Numbered from the stretch's first letter, positions 52,879-62,512 are shown. The stretch: DNA of 64,000 bases from Adhaeribacter radiodurans (GCF_014075995.1 NZ_CP055153.1:4774001-4838000), one strand, 5' to 3'. Program-made: numbers and translations. The notes: generated by a model not told the origin, from the letters alone.

Positions 52879-53613
52879 TCACATCCACCGATTTAAAAAT
52901 TGATTAAAATTTTCTTTGTACTGATCGCTTACTGCAATGGTAGTTTCCCCTATTTGTACGGTATTGCGGGTAATAGCTTTAATTTTTTCTAAGGCTACAA
53001 TAAAAGAACGATGAATCCGCATAAACCGCCGGGGGGGTAGTTTTTCTTCTAAGGCTTTGAGGCTGGTAAGAGAGAGCACCGGTTTTGCTTCACTTAGCAG
53101 GTGCACTTTCACGTAATCTTTTAATCCTTCGATGTACAAAATATCTTTAAAAGCAATGCGCACTAATTGGTATTCTATTTTTAAGAAAAGGTATTCTTCT
53201 TCGGGAGCAGGAGCTGCAACCGGGTTAACTGGAACTTGAATTAAATCAAAATACGCTTTGGCTTTAGTGGCAGTCCGCAAGAATTCTTCGTAATTAAATG
53301 GCTTTACTAAATAATCCAAGGCATCTACACGGTAACTCTCCAGGGCAAATTGATTAAAAGCGGTAGTAAAAATAACGCGTGGATTTTTTCCTGGCTTACC
53401 TTTATCTAATACCCGGGCCAGTTCAATACCCGTCAAATCGGGCATTTGAATGTCCAGGAATAAAACATCTACGGGTTGCTCGTGCAGGCCCCGCAAGGCT
53501 TCAATGGCACTGGAGTACCGGCCTACTAATTTCAGAAAAGGCGTTTGTTCAATAAAAGCGCAAACCAGGCCTAAGGCCAATGGTTCATCATCCACGGCAA
53601 TACAAGTAAGCAT
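52879..53613 (-). CDS. LytTR-type response regulator
   Basis: 244 residues. Receiver domain 1-120 with acidic pocket VDDEP (8-10), phospho-acceptor Asp54 in DVLFLDIQMPD, Thr/Ser at TTAFNQFALESYRVDALDYL, and Lys in LVKPFNY. The LytTR DNA-binding domain occupies about 145-244 (YLFLKIEYQLVRIAFKDILY, IEGLKDYVKVHL, RFMRIHRSFIVALEKI). It overlaps the kinase gene by one base (TGATG), so it is translationally coupled. The target is unknown. It converges with the osmoprotectant transporter genes across a palindrome. Confidence 0.92.
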   Translation of the reverse strand: MLTCIAVDDEPLALGLVCAFIEQTPFLKLVGRYSSAIEALRGLHEQPVDVLFLDIQMPDLTGIELARVLDKGKPGKNPRVIFTTAFNQFALESYRVDALDYLVKPFNYEEFLRTATKAKAYFDLIQVPVNPVAAPAPEEEYLFLKIEYQLVRIAFKDILYIEGLKDYVKVHLLSEAKPVLSLTSLKALEEKLPPRRFMRIHRSFIVALEKIKAITRNTVQIGETTIAVSDQYKENFNQFLNRWM

Positions 53614-54683
53614 CAGGATAGGTTTATAGTTAAATGTACCTGGTATTCGTTTTCCGGGGTATTTTCGCCGGCCGTTAGCTGGTAGTTGCCCGAATAAAGC
53701 AAATCTAAACGCCGGCGGGTATTTACCAGGCCAATGCCACTGCTTTCTTCCAGTACCAGTTTTTTCTCGTTTACAATGGTATTGGTTACGTTCACGTGCA
53801 GATTCGGGCCGTGCTGCTCTACCTTAATTTGAATGTGACACGGCAAAATAGTACTAACGCCGTGTTTAAACGCATTTTCTACGAAAGGCAATAATAACAT
53901 GGGGGCAATCATCACTTCGGTTACTGGGTTAGGTTTATAAAAAGTAACTTTTACATTCTCCGTTAAGCGTAACTGCATTAATTGAATATAATCCTGAATA
54001 AACCCGAGTTCTTTGCTGAGCAAGGTGGTGCCGCTGGTAGTTTCGTAAAGCACGTACCGCATCATCCGCGACAAGGTATGCAAAGCTTGCCGCGAAGAGT
54101 CGATGTTAATCATGGTAAGCGCATAAATATTATTGAGCGTATTAAAAAAGAAATGCGGATTAATCTGCGCTTTTAAGAAAGATAGTTCGGTACTGGTTTT
54201 TTCCTGTTCCAGTAATTGCCGGAGTTGGGCATCTTTCTGCCATTTTTGCACGGTAGTAATGCTGGTACCTATAGCCAGAACTACCAAGGTGATAATAAAA
54301 ACACCAATAAGCGAATAAAACAAAGGGCCTTTGCCACCTCTGCGAACGCTGCCCTGATGAAAGGCCTGGTGCATACGTTCCGGCAAGTTCAATCCTATTT
54401 CTACTAAATAAATAAGAATTACTACCCCAATGGCTGTGCCTAGAGCGGCTACTACAAACCAACTTATTTTATTAGGTAGTAAAAGCCGGGGTACCCATAC
54501 CTGGGCATTTAAATAAAAAGCCCCCAGCCATGCCCCTAGCAAGATGGCTTGCTTTATCCAGAATTGTACGGGAAGCTTTACCTCCGAGGTAAGTGGTTGA
54601 AATAAAAGCACCAGAAAAGCAACTAAACCCCAAACTAAAACTTGGATTAAAACGGAAATATTTCGGCGGATTAAAGAAGCCAT
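53613..54683 (-). CDS. LytS/YehU-type sensor histidine kinase
   Basis: 356 residues. Four membrane helices in the first 150 residues (VLIQVLVWGLVAFLVLLF; AILLGAWLGAFYL; WFVVAALGTAIGVVILIYLV; FYSLIGVFIITLVVLAIG) act as the sensor. The His_kinase (PF06580-type) domain follows: FLKAQINPHFFFNTLNNIYA with the phospho-acceptor His (about 180). The ATPase follows: LLPFVENAFKHGV (N box), SSGIGLVNTRRRLDLLY (G box). First gene of a two-gene operon with the LytTR regulator. No periplasmic sensor domain, so the signal is probably membrane-borne. Confidence 0.92.
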   Translation of the reverse strand: MASLIRRNISVLIQVLVWGLVAFLVLLFQPLTSEVKLPVQFWIKQAILLGAWLGAFYLNAQVWVPRLLLPNKISWFVVAALGTAIGVVILIYLVEIGLNLPERMHQAFHQGSVRRGGKGPLFYSLIGVFIITLVVLAIGTSITTVQKWQKDAQLRQLLEQEKTSTELSFLKAQINPHFFFNTLNNIYALTMINIDSSRQALHTLSRMMRYVLYETTSGTTLLSKELGFIQDYIQLMQLRLTENVKVTFYKPNPVTEVMIAPMLLLPFVENAFKHGVSTILPCHIQIKVEQHGPNLHVNVTNTIVNEKKLVLEESSGIGLVNTRRRLDLLYSGNYQLTAGENTPENEYQVHLTINLS

Positions 54684-55568
54684 TTATCAGTTTTTAGGAA
54701 TTTAAAAGACAACACCAAAATTAAAGGTAAGGATTACAATAGTATAAATCTGCAATCTTCGACCATTTCCCCAATCACACCGACCAGCAGGAAATATTTG
54801 TCTATCAATTAGCTGCAATCAGTAATCGTCGGACATTAAACTAATTTCATAGACCACTTTTAACCATTAGTCGGTATTCTTTGGCTTTCTATCTATTCTT
54901 TTTTTTAATGTGCTTCTCCCTTTGTTGCTTTGTTTCAGAAATCGGGAATTAGCGAAACGCAAGATGTGCTCTATTTTTTCTTATAAGGACAAACTACCGG
55001 CTTAACAGGAAAATATAGTAGCATACGTAATTCAGGTTTAAACACCGGCGGCCGTCTCATTTTCCAAGTTCAACTTACTAAAGTATAGAGGATACAAAGT
55101 TTTAGGTTCATCCGGAATTCTAAAATACAGTTTCAGGGTACCAAAAGGCGACGACTCAGATGATGGTAATCAGCAGACCTAAAAAAAGTAAATAATTAAA
55201 AGATAACCTATTGATAGAATTTAATATATAACTGCGGCTGAACTGTTAAGGACTATTGTAAAAGCTTCTACTACAGATGAAATATTGTTTTTAATACTAA
55301 ATCGGGAAATCTAACTACTAAAAGGCTAATAAGTAACCGACCTGATAGCACCGGACTTAAAGGCTGGTAGTTGGATTTTACCCGATTTTAGCATTAAAAT
55401 AAATCTGAGATACAATGAAGAGCGAATAATCCGGAATAAGGATTAATAGTTTACTAAATCAATTTCATTGAATAAGAAAAGGTTACAATAGAAATTTTTC
55501 GGCAGCAACTACTTATATTTAGTTAATTTAAGGAGCGTAAGTAGCATGAAAGTTAAAAGCGTAATAAG
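54684..55568. other. Large featureless intergenic region
   Basis: 885 bases, the longest gene-free stretch without a repeat copy in this window. All six frames are cut by stops; a possible decayed tail reads YRGYKVLGSSGILKYSFRVP near 55080-55140. No palindrome or T-tailed hairpin. It may hold decayed coding sequence or a long upstream region for the dioxygenase. Confidence 0.45.
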
Positions 55569-56156
55569 ATGAAAACCAACAGGCGTAAATTTCTGGCTTT
55601 TCTGTCTCCTCTACCGTTACTTGGTTTATGGGCACTCATTCCTAAGACTAAGCCAGTAAAGTTAACTCCTACTCCAGCATGCGACGACCACGACGAGCCT
55701 ACTCCTGCGCAAACCGAAGGGCCTTATTTTAAACCTGAATCGCCGGAACGAAAAAATTTAATAGAGGCAGGTGTGGCGGGCACCAAACTTATTTTAACCG
55801 GACAAGTAGTGAATACCAATTGCCATCCAATGGCAAAAGTTTTACTCGATTGGTGGCACGCCGATGATGCCGGCAATTACGATAATACTGGTTTCCGGCT
55901 ACGCGGCCATCAATACACCGATAGTAAAGGTAATTTCCGGTTAGAGACGATTGTACCCGGTTTATATCCGGGTCGCACGCGGCATATTCACGTGAAAGTA
56001 CAAGCTCCCGGCAAACCTATTTTAACCACGCAACTGTACTTTCCCGACGAACCGCAAAACCGCCGCGATGGTATTTACAACAAAGTGCTTTTAATGAATA
56101 TTAAACCAACAGAAGACAAGATGAATGCTGGTTTTACTTTTGTACTAACCGCATAA
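55569..56156 (+). CDS. Intradiol ring-cleavage dioxygenase-like protein, Tat/signal-targeted
   Basis: 195 residues. N-terminal NRRKFLAFLSPLPLLGLWAL has a twin Arg and a hydrophobic core, so Tat export is plausible. TEGPYFKPESPERKNL is the hallmark of intradiol dioxygenases (protocatechuate 3,4- and catechol 1,2-type). Fe(III) ligands: Tyr in WWHADDAGNYDN (about 106), Tyr in GLYPGRTRHIHV (about 136), and the two His of RHIH. Export is odd for an aromatic-ring enzyme. No other aromatic-degradation gene is nearby, so the substrate is unknown. Confidence 0.8.
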   Translation: MKTNRRKFLAFLSPLPLLGLWALIPKTKPVKLTPTPACDDHDEPTPAQTEGPYFKPESPERKNLIEAGVAGTKLILTGQVVNTNCHPMAKVLLDWWHADDAGNYDNTGFRLRGHQYTDSKGNFRLETIVPGLYPGRTRHIHVKVQAPGKPILTTQLYFPDEPQNRRDGIYNKVLLMNIKPTEDKMNAGFTFVLTA

Positions 56157-56268
56157 ATTTTTAAATGCATTTACAATTAAATTGCAATAATTTCTTAAAT
56201 ATCAATTAATTTACTAGCGCTACTTTCAAATAAACCAAATCTTTCTTCACTTCAATTAATTACAACTT

Positions 56269-56940
56269 ATGAGAACAATTAAAATTTCTACCTCTGTTCT
56301 GGCTTTTGCTTTACTTATTGGCAGTGTTACGGTTAACAGCACTCCCCGTAATCCGGTAAAAAAAGCAACTACTAAAGCTGTAGCTGTAACCACCCTGGAC
56401 GCCGACCCGGCTGCTAGCACCATTAACTGGACCGCTAAAAAAGTAGGTGGCCAACACACCGGCACCGTTAAATTGACAAAAGGCAGCTTGCAAGTAAACG
56501 GTAAAAAATTGGTAGGCGGTAACTTTGTAATGGACATGACTACTATTACCGACCTGGATATTACCAATGAAGAATTTAACAAAAAGTTAACCGGCCATTT
56601 AAAATCCGAGGACTTTTTCTCGGTGGAGAAGAATCCTACCTCTACTTTTAAAATTACCAAAGCAGCCCCAATTGCTGGTGCCAAAGCCGGTGAGGCTAAC
56701 TATACCATTACCGGTGACCTAACTATTAAAGGTATTACCAATCCGATTACTTTTCCAGCTACCGTAAAAGTGGATGGTGCAAATGCCGAGGCTAGTGCTA
56801 AAGTAGAAGTAGACCGTATTAAACACGATATTAAATTCCGCTCGAGCATGTTGGGTACTGCCGCCGACAAGATTATTGATGATATTTTTGTAATGGACAT
56901 AAAATTAGTAGCAGGTAAATCTAAAACAGCTAAGTTGTAA
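56269..56940 (+). CDS. YceI-family lipid-binding-like protein
   Basis: 223 residues, signal-like start MRTIKISTSVLAFALLIGSV. The YceI domain occupies about 45-220: INWTAKKVGGQHTGTVKLTK, GNFVMDMTTITDLDI, NKKLTGHLKSEDFFSVEKNP, TGDLTIKGITNPITFPATV, IKFRSSM. Members bind isoprenoid or polyprenyl chains in the periplasm, such as ubiquinone precursors. Monocistronic, followed by a long-looped hairpin. Confidence 0.88.
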   Translation: MRTIKISTSVLAFALLIGSVTVNSTPRNPVKKATTKAVAVTTLDADPAASTINWTAKKVGGQHTGTVKLTKGSLQVNGKKLVGGNFVMDMTTITDLDITNEEFNKKLTGHLKSEDFFSVEKNPTSTFKITKAAPIAGAKAGEANYTITGDLTIKGITNPITFPATVKVDGANAEASAKVEVDRIKHDIKFRSSMLGTAADKIIDDIFVMDIKLVAGKSKTAKL

Positions 56941-56978
56941 TAAGCTGTTCTTGGTTTTAAACTACTTATAGTTCCTAG

Positions 56979-57056
56979 AAAATTCAGGTTGAACCCGTCG
57001 GAAACTCCTCTTTATAACAGATAGGGATTTTGCGTTAGGTTTAACCTGAATTTTTT
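56979..57056. terminator. Long-looped hairpin between convergent yceI and osmC genes
   Basis: AAAATTCAGGTT and AACCTGAATTTT form a 12-bp perfect stem with a 52-base loop; T runs follow on the plus strand. It is likely a bidirectional terminator for the two convergent genes, though the loop is larger than usual. Confidence 0.6.
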
Positions 57057-57092
57057 ATTTTTTATAACCAGCTTGAAGAGCTCAGCAAGTTT

Positions 57093-57512
57093 TTACACCA
57101 AAGTAGTTTGTATAAGTATTCCGGCTTCTAAGGTTTTTTGAACGGGGCAACGGGAAGAAATATCTTTGAGTCGGTTGATCTGATCTGGGGTAAGATCTCC
57201 AATTAATTGTAATGTTTTACTAATTACCGTGCGTTTATTACCAGCTTCAAAAGTGCTTTCCAGGTTCGATATGGTTCGTTGTTCCAAAGTAACTTCGGCT
57301 CGCTCTAAGGGCCAGTTTTTGCGTTGCGCGTACATTTGCAGCGTAATTACCGTACACGATCCCAGAGCACTCATTATGTAATCCATCGGGCCGGGACCGG
57401 TATACTCTCCCGTCGCTACTCCCGATTCATCAATTACCATTGACTCATTTCCCATCTTAACCGTAGCTACCATTCCGGCACTGCGGTTCGCACTAACAAT
57501 TACGGCACCCAT
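57093..57512 (-). CDS. OsmC/Ohr-family peroxidase-like protein
   Basis: 139 residues, normal for OsmC/YhfA-type. Redox Cys are likely in the ALGSCTVITLQMYAQRKNWP helix (about 52) and in SRCPVQKTLEAGI near the C-terminus, the two-cysteine pair of the fold. GPGPMDYIMSALGSC is a strong OsmC signature. These proteins reduce organic hydroperoxides or related small molecules. Single gene, convergent with yceI. Confidence 0.85.
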   Translation of the reverse strand: MGAVIVSANRSAGMVATVKMGNESMVIDESGVATGEYTGPGPMDYIMSALGSCTVITLQMYAQRKNWPLERAEVTLEQRTISNLESTFEAGNKRTVISKTLQLIGDLTPDQINRLKDISSRCPVQKTLEAGILIQTTLV

Positions 57513-57609
57513 CTTTTTGATTTTAAACTATTAATTTTGCAAGAAGTATCAGGTTAAAACGGGTGCCCGTAAGTAAATGTTCTTGTAACCTTTAGCTTCT
57601 ATTTTACTT

Positions 57610-58839
57610 TTAATTCCGGACGGCAATCATTAAGCTGAGTTCTTTGTAACGCATATTAAATTTCTTGGCAATCATTTGGTTAGTAAGGCTGCCTTTGTAA
57701 ATATATACGCCACTGCGGTAATATTCGTGAGTAAAAAGAGTTTCATTTACGCCGCCGTATTTAGATATTTCAATAAAAATTGGAGTAAAAATATTGCTTA
57801 ATGCATTAGTAGCGGTGCGGGGAACCCGCGAAGCAATATTAGGTACGCAATAATGAATTATATCGTATTTCCGGAAAACGGGCCGACTGTGCGTAGTCAA
57901 TTCCGAAGTTTCAAAACAACCGCCCTGGTCAATACACACATCAATAATAATAGAGCCCGGATTCATCTGCGACACAATAGACTCGCTGATAATAAGGGAG
58001 GGCCGACCTTCTTTCACCGAAAAAGCCCCAATAACCACATCAGCCTGTTTCAAAGCATTATTCAGGATGGCTCCGTCCAGGGTTGAAGTAAATAACTGAG
58101 CTGCAATATTTTGTTTTAACCGCCGCAGTTTATAAATATGATCGTCAAAAACTTTTACTTCGGCTCCCAAGCCCAGAGCGGCCCGGGTAGCAAATTCGGC
58201 CACGGTGCCTGCCCCTAAAATAACTACCTGGGTAGGAGGCACGCCGGTAATTCCTCCTAAAATAATACCTTTGCCATCGTTGCTGGAACTTAAATATTCG
58301 GCGGCTACCTGCATTACCGTACTACCGGCAATCTCACTCATGGCGCGCACCACCGGCCGGGTATCCGATTTATCTTTTAAAAATTCAAAGGCAATAGCAT
58401 TAATTTTTTTGCGGCACAAGGCATTAATGTATTCGGCGGTAAGGTTCCCTTGTTGCAGAGCCGATATTAAGGTTTGGCCGGGCCGGAAAGATTCAATCTC
58501 TTCGTAAGTAGGCGGAGCAATTTTAAGAATAATATCGGCTTCGTAGATTTCGGTGGTGGCGTAAACCACCCGGGCTCCCGCTTCGGAGAACTCATGGTCG
58601 GAATATTTAGAAGGGCTCCCGGCCCCGCTTTCCACCCAAATTTCGTGACCCTGATCCGTTAACTGCCTGACCGCTTCGGGGGTAAGCCCCAAGCGATTTT
58701 CCTGCAACGAAGTTTCTTTAGGTAAGCCAATGAATAACCGCTTGCGCTTGGTTTCAACCGCCAGCATCGATTCTTTCGGATAGAGCGCCCGACTAGCGGC
58801 GTTTATTGCTTCAAAGCCCGAAGGAATATGTTCCGTCAT
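57610..58839 (-). CDS. ald: Alanine dehydrogenase
   Basis: 409 residues, NAD-dependent, catalysing L-alanine plus NAD to pyruvate, NADH and ammonia. N-terminal catalytic half: RLFIGLPKETSLQENRLGLT, KIAPPTYEEI, and ALQQGNLTAEYINAL. NAD half: VVILGAGTVAEFATRAALGL (about 207) and DQGGCFETSELTTHSRPVFR, the latter also typical of Ald. It carries about 35 extra N-terminal residues compared with Bacillus Ald. Last gene of a coupled trio with tsaE and porX (7-base gap to tsaE), an arrangement seen in other Bacteroidota. Cytosolic. Confidence 0.88.
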   Translation of the reverse strand: MTEHIPSGFEAINAASRALYPKESMLAVETKRKRLFIGLPKETSLQENRLGLTPEAVRQLTDQGHEIWVESGAGSPSKYSDHEFSEAGARVVYATTEIYEADIILKIAPPTYEEIESFRPGQTLISALQQGNLTAEYINALCRKKINAIAFEFLKDKSDTRPVVRAMSEIAGSTVMQVAAEYLSSSNDGKGIILGGITGVPPTQVVILGAGTVAEFATRAALGLGAEVKVFDDHIYKLRRLKQNIAAQLFTSTLDGAILNNALKQADVVIGAFSVKEGRPSLIISESIVSQMNPGSIIIDVCIDQGGCFETSELTTHSRPVFRKYDIIHYCVPNIASRVPRTATNALSNIFTPIFIEISKYGGVNETLFTHEYYRSGVYIYKGSLTNQMIAKKFNMRYKELSLMIAVRN

Positions 58840-58846
58840 AATAAGA

Positions 58847-59287
58847 TTACTGTTTCAACGTAATAATACGCGCCTCTCCGGCACCAACTTCCAAATTTAC
58901 GAGCAAATACGTCGTGGGCAATAAAGATTTTATTTTAGAAGGCCATTCGATTAAACATAAGTTCCCGGAATCGAAATAATCCAGCACGCCCATATCTAAA
59001 GCTTCTTCTTCGTTGTTAATGCGGTAAAAATCGAAATGATATAATCGTTCCTGCTCTGCTGTTTCGTACTCGTTTACTAAACTATACGTTGGGCTGCTAA
59101 CAGCATCTGTTACCCCTTTGGCAGCACAAATAGCTTTAATAAACGTAGTTTTGCCGGCGGCCATATCCCCTTCAAATAACCAAATCTTCTGATCGGCGGC
59201 AAACCGAATTAGCTCGGCTACCGCCCAGGGTAAATCTTCTTTAGATGCTACGTTCAACACGTACTCATCCGGTTCTGTACTAAGCAT
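58847..59287 (-). CDS. tsaE: TsaE, ATPase of tRNA threonylcarbamoyladenosine synthesis
   Basis: 146 residues. P-loop FEGDMAAGKTTFIKAI (about 38-53), where most TsaE have GELGAGKTT; the Met-Ala is a mild variant. Other TsaE marks: VSSPTYSLVNEY, HFDFYRI (Walker B-like DxYR), and CLIEWPSKI. It works with TsaB and TsaD to make t6A37 on ANN-decoding tRNAs. The start overlaps the porX stop by eight bases, and ald follows seven bases after its stop, so the trio is one operon. Confidence 0.9.
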   Translation of the reverse strand: MLSTEPDEYVLNVASKEDLPWAVAELIRFAADQKIWLFEGDMAAGKTTFIKAICAAKGVTDAVSSPTYSLVNEYETAEQERLYHFDFYRINNEEEALDMGVLDYFDSGNLCLIEWPSKIKSLLPTTYLLVNLEVGAGEARIITLKQ

Positions 59288-60842
59288 TTTTGGGCGTCAG
59301 GGTCACAAAAGGTATAACTACTTCTTCCAGCGACACGCCGCCGTGCTGGAAAGTATCTTTATAATAGTTTACGTAGTAATTAAAATTGTTGGGGTAAGCA
59401 AAAAAGTAATCTTCTAAGGCAAACACGTAAGCCGTAGAAATATTTTCTTTGGGTAAAAATATACGTTCCGGCTTGCGTACCACATACACATCTTTTTCGG
59501 TAAAACCCAGATTCTTACCGTGCTTATAACGCAAATTGGTATTCGTATTCCGGTCGCCTATTATTTTAAAGGGCCGCTTGCAGCGAATGGTACCGTGGTC
59601 GGTGGTAATTATTAATTTTCCTTTTTTCTCGGCAATTAATTTTAACGTTTCGAACAAAGGCGAGTGCAAAAACCAAGAGCGAGTAAGCGAGCGGTAAGCC
59701 GATTCGTCGGGGGCCAGTTCGCGCACCATGGTGCTATCGGTGCGGGCATGCGACAGCATATCCACGAAATTATATACGATTACGTTGAGCTTGTTTTTAT
59801 CCAGGTTACTAAATTTACTTACTAAATCTTTACCTGCCTGAATATTTGTGATTTTGTTGTAACTAAACTTGTCCTGGATACGGTTCTGCTGAAATAAAAT
59901 TTCTAAAAATTGCGGTTCCTGTAAGTTTTTGCCTTCTTCATCATCGTCGTTAACCCATAAGTTAGGATATTTCTTCTGGATTTCGGAAGGCATCATGCCG
60001 GCAAAAATAGCGTTACGGGCGTAGGCCGTAGTGGTAGGTAAAATAGAATAATACATTTCCTCGTTATCTACGGTAAAGTAATCCGCGATAATCGGCTCCA
60101 GCACTTTCCATTGGTCATAGCGCAAATTATCAATCAGCACAAAATACACGTTTTGCGAGCTTTCTTTCAGCATCGGGAAAACGCGCTCTTTAAATATTTC
60201 GTGCGACATGAGCGGGCGTTCATCGGCTTCGTTGTTTATCCATTCTTCGTAATTATCCATTACGAACTTGGCGAAGTTGGAATTGGCCTCGTCTTTCTGC
60301 ATGCTAATTACATCGGCCATGCTTTTGCCTTCAGTTTCGTCAATTTCGAGCTCCCAGCGTACCAGTTTTTTGTAATTTTCGGCCCATTCTTCGTGGCTTA
60401 AGCGTTCGCCGAAGGCCATGCCTAAAGTGCGGAAATCGCGTTGGTAGCTGCTATTGGTTTTTTCCGAAACCAGCCGTTTGTTGTCGAGTATTTTTTTAAC
60501 CGAAAGTAAAATCTGGTTCGGGTTGAGAGGTTTAATAAGGTAGTCGGCAATTTTTGCTCCGATTGCCTCCTCCATAATGTGTTCTTCCTCACTTTTGGTA
60601 ATCATTACCACAGGTATGGTGGGCTTTAAGGCTTTAATTTCCGAAAGTGTTTCGAGACCGGAAATTCCGGGCATGTTCTCATCTAAAAAAACAACATCGT
60701 AATTATTTTCCGAACATTTCTCAATGGCATCTGCGCCGCTGGGTACCGGCGTAATATCGTAGCCTTTATCTTCCAAGAAAAGAATATGTGGCTTCAGTAA
60801 GTCTATTTCGTCATCGGCCCATAAAATATTATATCTTTGCAT
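59280..60842 (-). CDS. porX: PorX-type response regulator with PglZ-like phosphatase domain
   Basis: 520 residues. Receiver domain at 1-120 with Asp54 in DVVFLDENMPGIS and MITKSEEE. Residues about 205-515 are a PglZ/alkaline-phosphatase-like domain with the expected metal ligands: VYFVLIDNLRYDQW (Asp/Asn), TTTAYARNAIFAG (catalytic Thr), VYNFVDMLSHAR, and TTDHGTIRC. PorX, together with the PorY kinase, controls expression and assembly of type IX secretion and in vitro binds or cleaves oligonucleotides. It begins an operon with tsaE and ald. The DUF4331 protein at 26.8 kb carries a T9SS sorting domain and may be one of its cargoes. Confidence 0.9.
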   Translation of the reverse strand: MQRYNILWADDEIDLLKPHILFLEDKGYDITPVPSGADAIEKCSENNYDVVFLDENMPGISGLETLSEIKALKPTIPVVMITKSEEEHIMEEAIGAKIADYLIKPLNPNQILLSVKKILDNKRLVSEKTNSSYQRDFRTLGMAFGERLSHEEWAENYKKLVRWELEIDETEGKSMADVISMQKDEANSNFAKFVMDNYEEWINNEADERPLMSHEIFKERVFPMLKESSQNVYFVLIDNLRYDQWKVLEPIIADYFTVDNEEMYYSILPTTTAYARNAIFAGMMPSEIQKKYPNLWVNDDDEEGKNLQEPQFLEILFQQNRIQDKFSYNKITNIQAGKDLVSKFSNLDKNKLNVIVYNFVDMLSHARTDSTMVRELAPDESAYRSLTRSWFLHSPLFETLKLIAEKKGKLIITTDHGTIRCKRPFKIIGDRNTNTNLRYKHGKNLGFTEKDVYVVRKPERIFLPKENISTAYVFALEDYFFAYPNNFNYYVNYYKDTFQHGGVSLEEVVIPFVTLTPKNA

Positions 60843-61046
60843 AGTTTTATTTTTAAAACAAATCGTGCTTTTAACTGGTTAGTAGCGCTTGCGGCAATAT
60901 AGTTAATTGCATGCGCTTGTAATCTTTTATATTTATAGTAACAAGGAAAAATAGTAAACAGTTACTATTTCTAAAAAGTAGCGCGGATACTTTAGAGAGT
61001 TTCCTATCCATAATCGCTAATAAACAACTGCCAACCCGATTATCAA

Positions 61047-62276
61047 TTGAATAAGAAAAAAATTTTTAACGACCCTGTATACGGATTTATTACGGTTCCG
61101 TCGGATCTTTTATTCGATATTATTGAGCATCCTTATTTTCAGCGACTGCGGCGAATAAAACAACTAGGCTTAACAGACTTTGTTTACCCGGGTGCGCTGC
61201 ATACCCGTTTCCATCACGCGCTCGGAGCCATGCACCTCATGAACAATGCGTTACAAACATTAAGCAGCAAAAATAACGAAATTTCTGAGAAAGAATGCGA
61301 AGCATCGCTAATAGCCATCTTACTGCACGATGTAGGTCACGGTCCGTTTTCGCACGCCTTAGAAACTTCTATTTTTAAAAATGTGTCGCACGAACAACTT
61401 TCGGTACACATCATGCATCAGTTAAACGAGGTGTTTGGCGGAAGATTGAGTTTGGCCATTAAAATATTTACGAATACGTATCCCCGGCGCTTTTTTCACC
61501 AGTTAGTTTCAAGTCAACTCGACGTGGATCGGCTCGATTATTTAAACCGGGATTCTTTTTACACCGGGGTATTAGAAGGTAAAATTGGGGCTGAACGCAT
61601 TATTAAAATGCTAAACGTAGCCGAAGATCGCCTGGTAGTAGAAGAAAAAGCTATTTATTCCATAGAGAACTTTCTGGTAAGCCGACGGCTCATGTACTGG
61701 CAGGTGTATTTACACAAAACGGTATTAAGTGCCGAACACATGCTCATTAAACTGGTGCAGCGGGCCCGGTTCCTGCATCAGTCGGGGGTTGATGTTCCGG
61801 CTAGTGCAGCACTTACTTTTTTTTTGGCAGAAAACATTATCTTGGCCGATTTTGAAGCAGAAAATACCATTCTGCAAAAATTTACCGCTCTCGACGATTA
61901 CGATATCTGGCAAGGTATAAAAACCTGGTGCGCGCATTCCGACAAAATATTATCTTTTTTAGCTACCAGCTTACTCGAACGAAAATTATTTAAAATACTT
62001 ATTTCGAGTAGCCCCTTCGATGAAGATATGTTATTAGGGATTAACGAATTAATTCAGGAAAAATTTAAAGTAAATGAGTTTGAAGTACCTTACCTAATGA
62101 TATCAGGTAAAATAAGTAATAACGCCTACGAAGGTCACGGCAAATCCATTGATGTGCTAACCAAACTCGGCCACGTAGTGGATGTAGCCGATGCCTCCGA
62201 TTTACCGAATATTCATGCCCTAAGTACTACCGTGGAAAAATATTTTGTATGTTACCCGAAGGAGATAACGCATTAA
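61047..62276 (+). CDS. HD-domain phosphohydrolase
   Basis: 409 residues from a TTG start (reads NKKKIFNDPVYGFITVPSDL; no closer ATG is in frame). Metal-binding HD motif: HTRFHHALGAMHLM (about 52-65), LLHDVGHGPFSH (about 92-103) and SQLDVDRLDYLNRD (about 153-166). The layout is that of SAMHD1/dGTPase-like and YdhJ-like HD proteins. In many Bacteroidota this gene is just upstream of lpxD, as here, with a small lipoprotein gene on the opposite strand in between. Nucleotide substrate not determined. Confidence 0.8.
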   Translation: MNKKKIFNDPVYGFITVPSDLLFDIIEHPYFQRLRRIKQLGLTDFVYPGALHTRFHHALGAMHLMNNALQTLSSKNNEISEKECEASLIAILLHDVGHGPFSHALETSIFKNVSHEQLSVHIMHQLNEVFGGRLSLAIKIFTNTYPRRFFHQLVSSQLDVDRLDYLNRDSFYTGVLEGKIGAERIIKMLNVAEDRLVVEEKAIYSIENFLVSRRLMYWQVYLHKTVLSAEHMLIKLVQRARFLHQSGVDVPASAALTFFLAENIILADFEAENTILQKFTALDDYDIWQGIKTWCAHSDKILSFLATSLLERKLFKILISSSPFDEDMLLGINELIQEKFKVNEFEVPYLMISGKISNNAYEGHGKSIDVLTKLGHVVDVADASDLPNIHALSTTVEKYFVCYPKEITH

Positions 62277-62512
62277 TTATGGGTGTTTAAGTATTGATAA
62301 GGGAAAATACTTTTAATAATTAGAAATAAGTAAAAGAATAGAATAAGATTAAAGTAAATCCGCACCTTCCTTAAGGGTTCTTCTGGAGGAAACTATCTTA
62401 CTGCGTAACTAAAGATTCTTTCGGAAGGACATATTTATCTAATTTATTTTTACCCGGTTATTTACTACGTTTAACCCAACGCATTTAAGATTGCTATATA
62501 AGTTACAAACTA

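Noticed and set aside
55080-55180. Possible protein tail YRGYKVLGSSGILKYSFRVP
   Set aside because: It has no start, no family match and a stop shortly after; too little to call a pseudogene.
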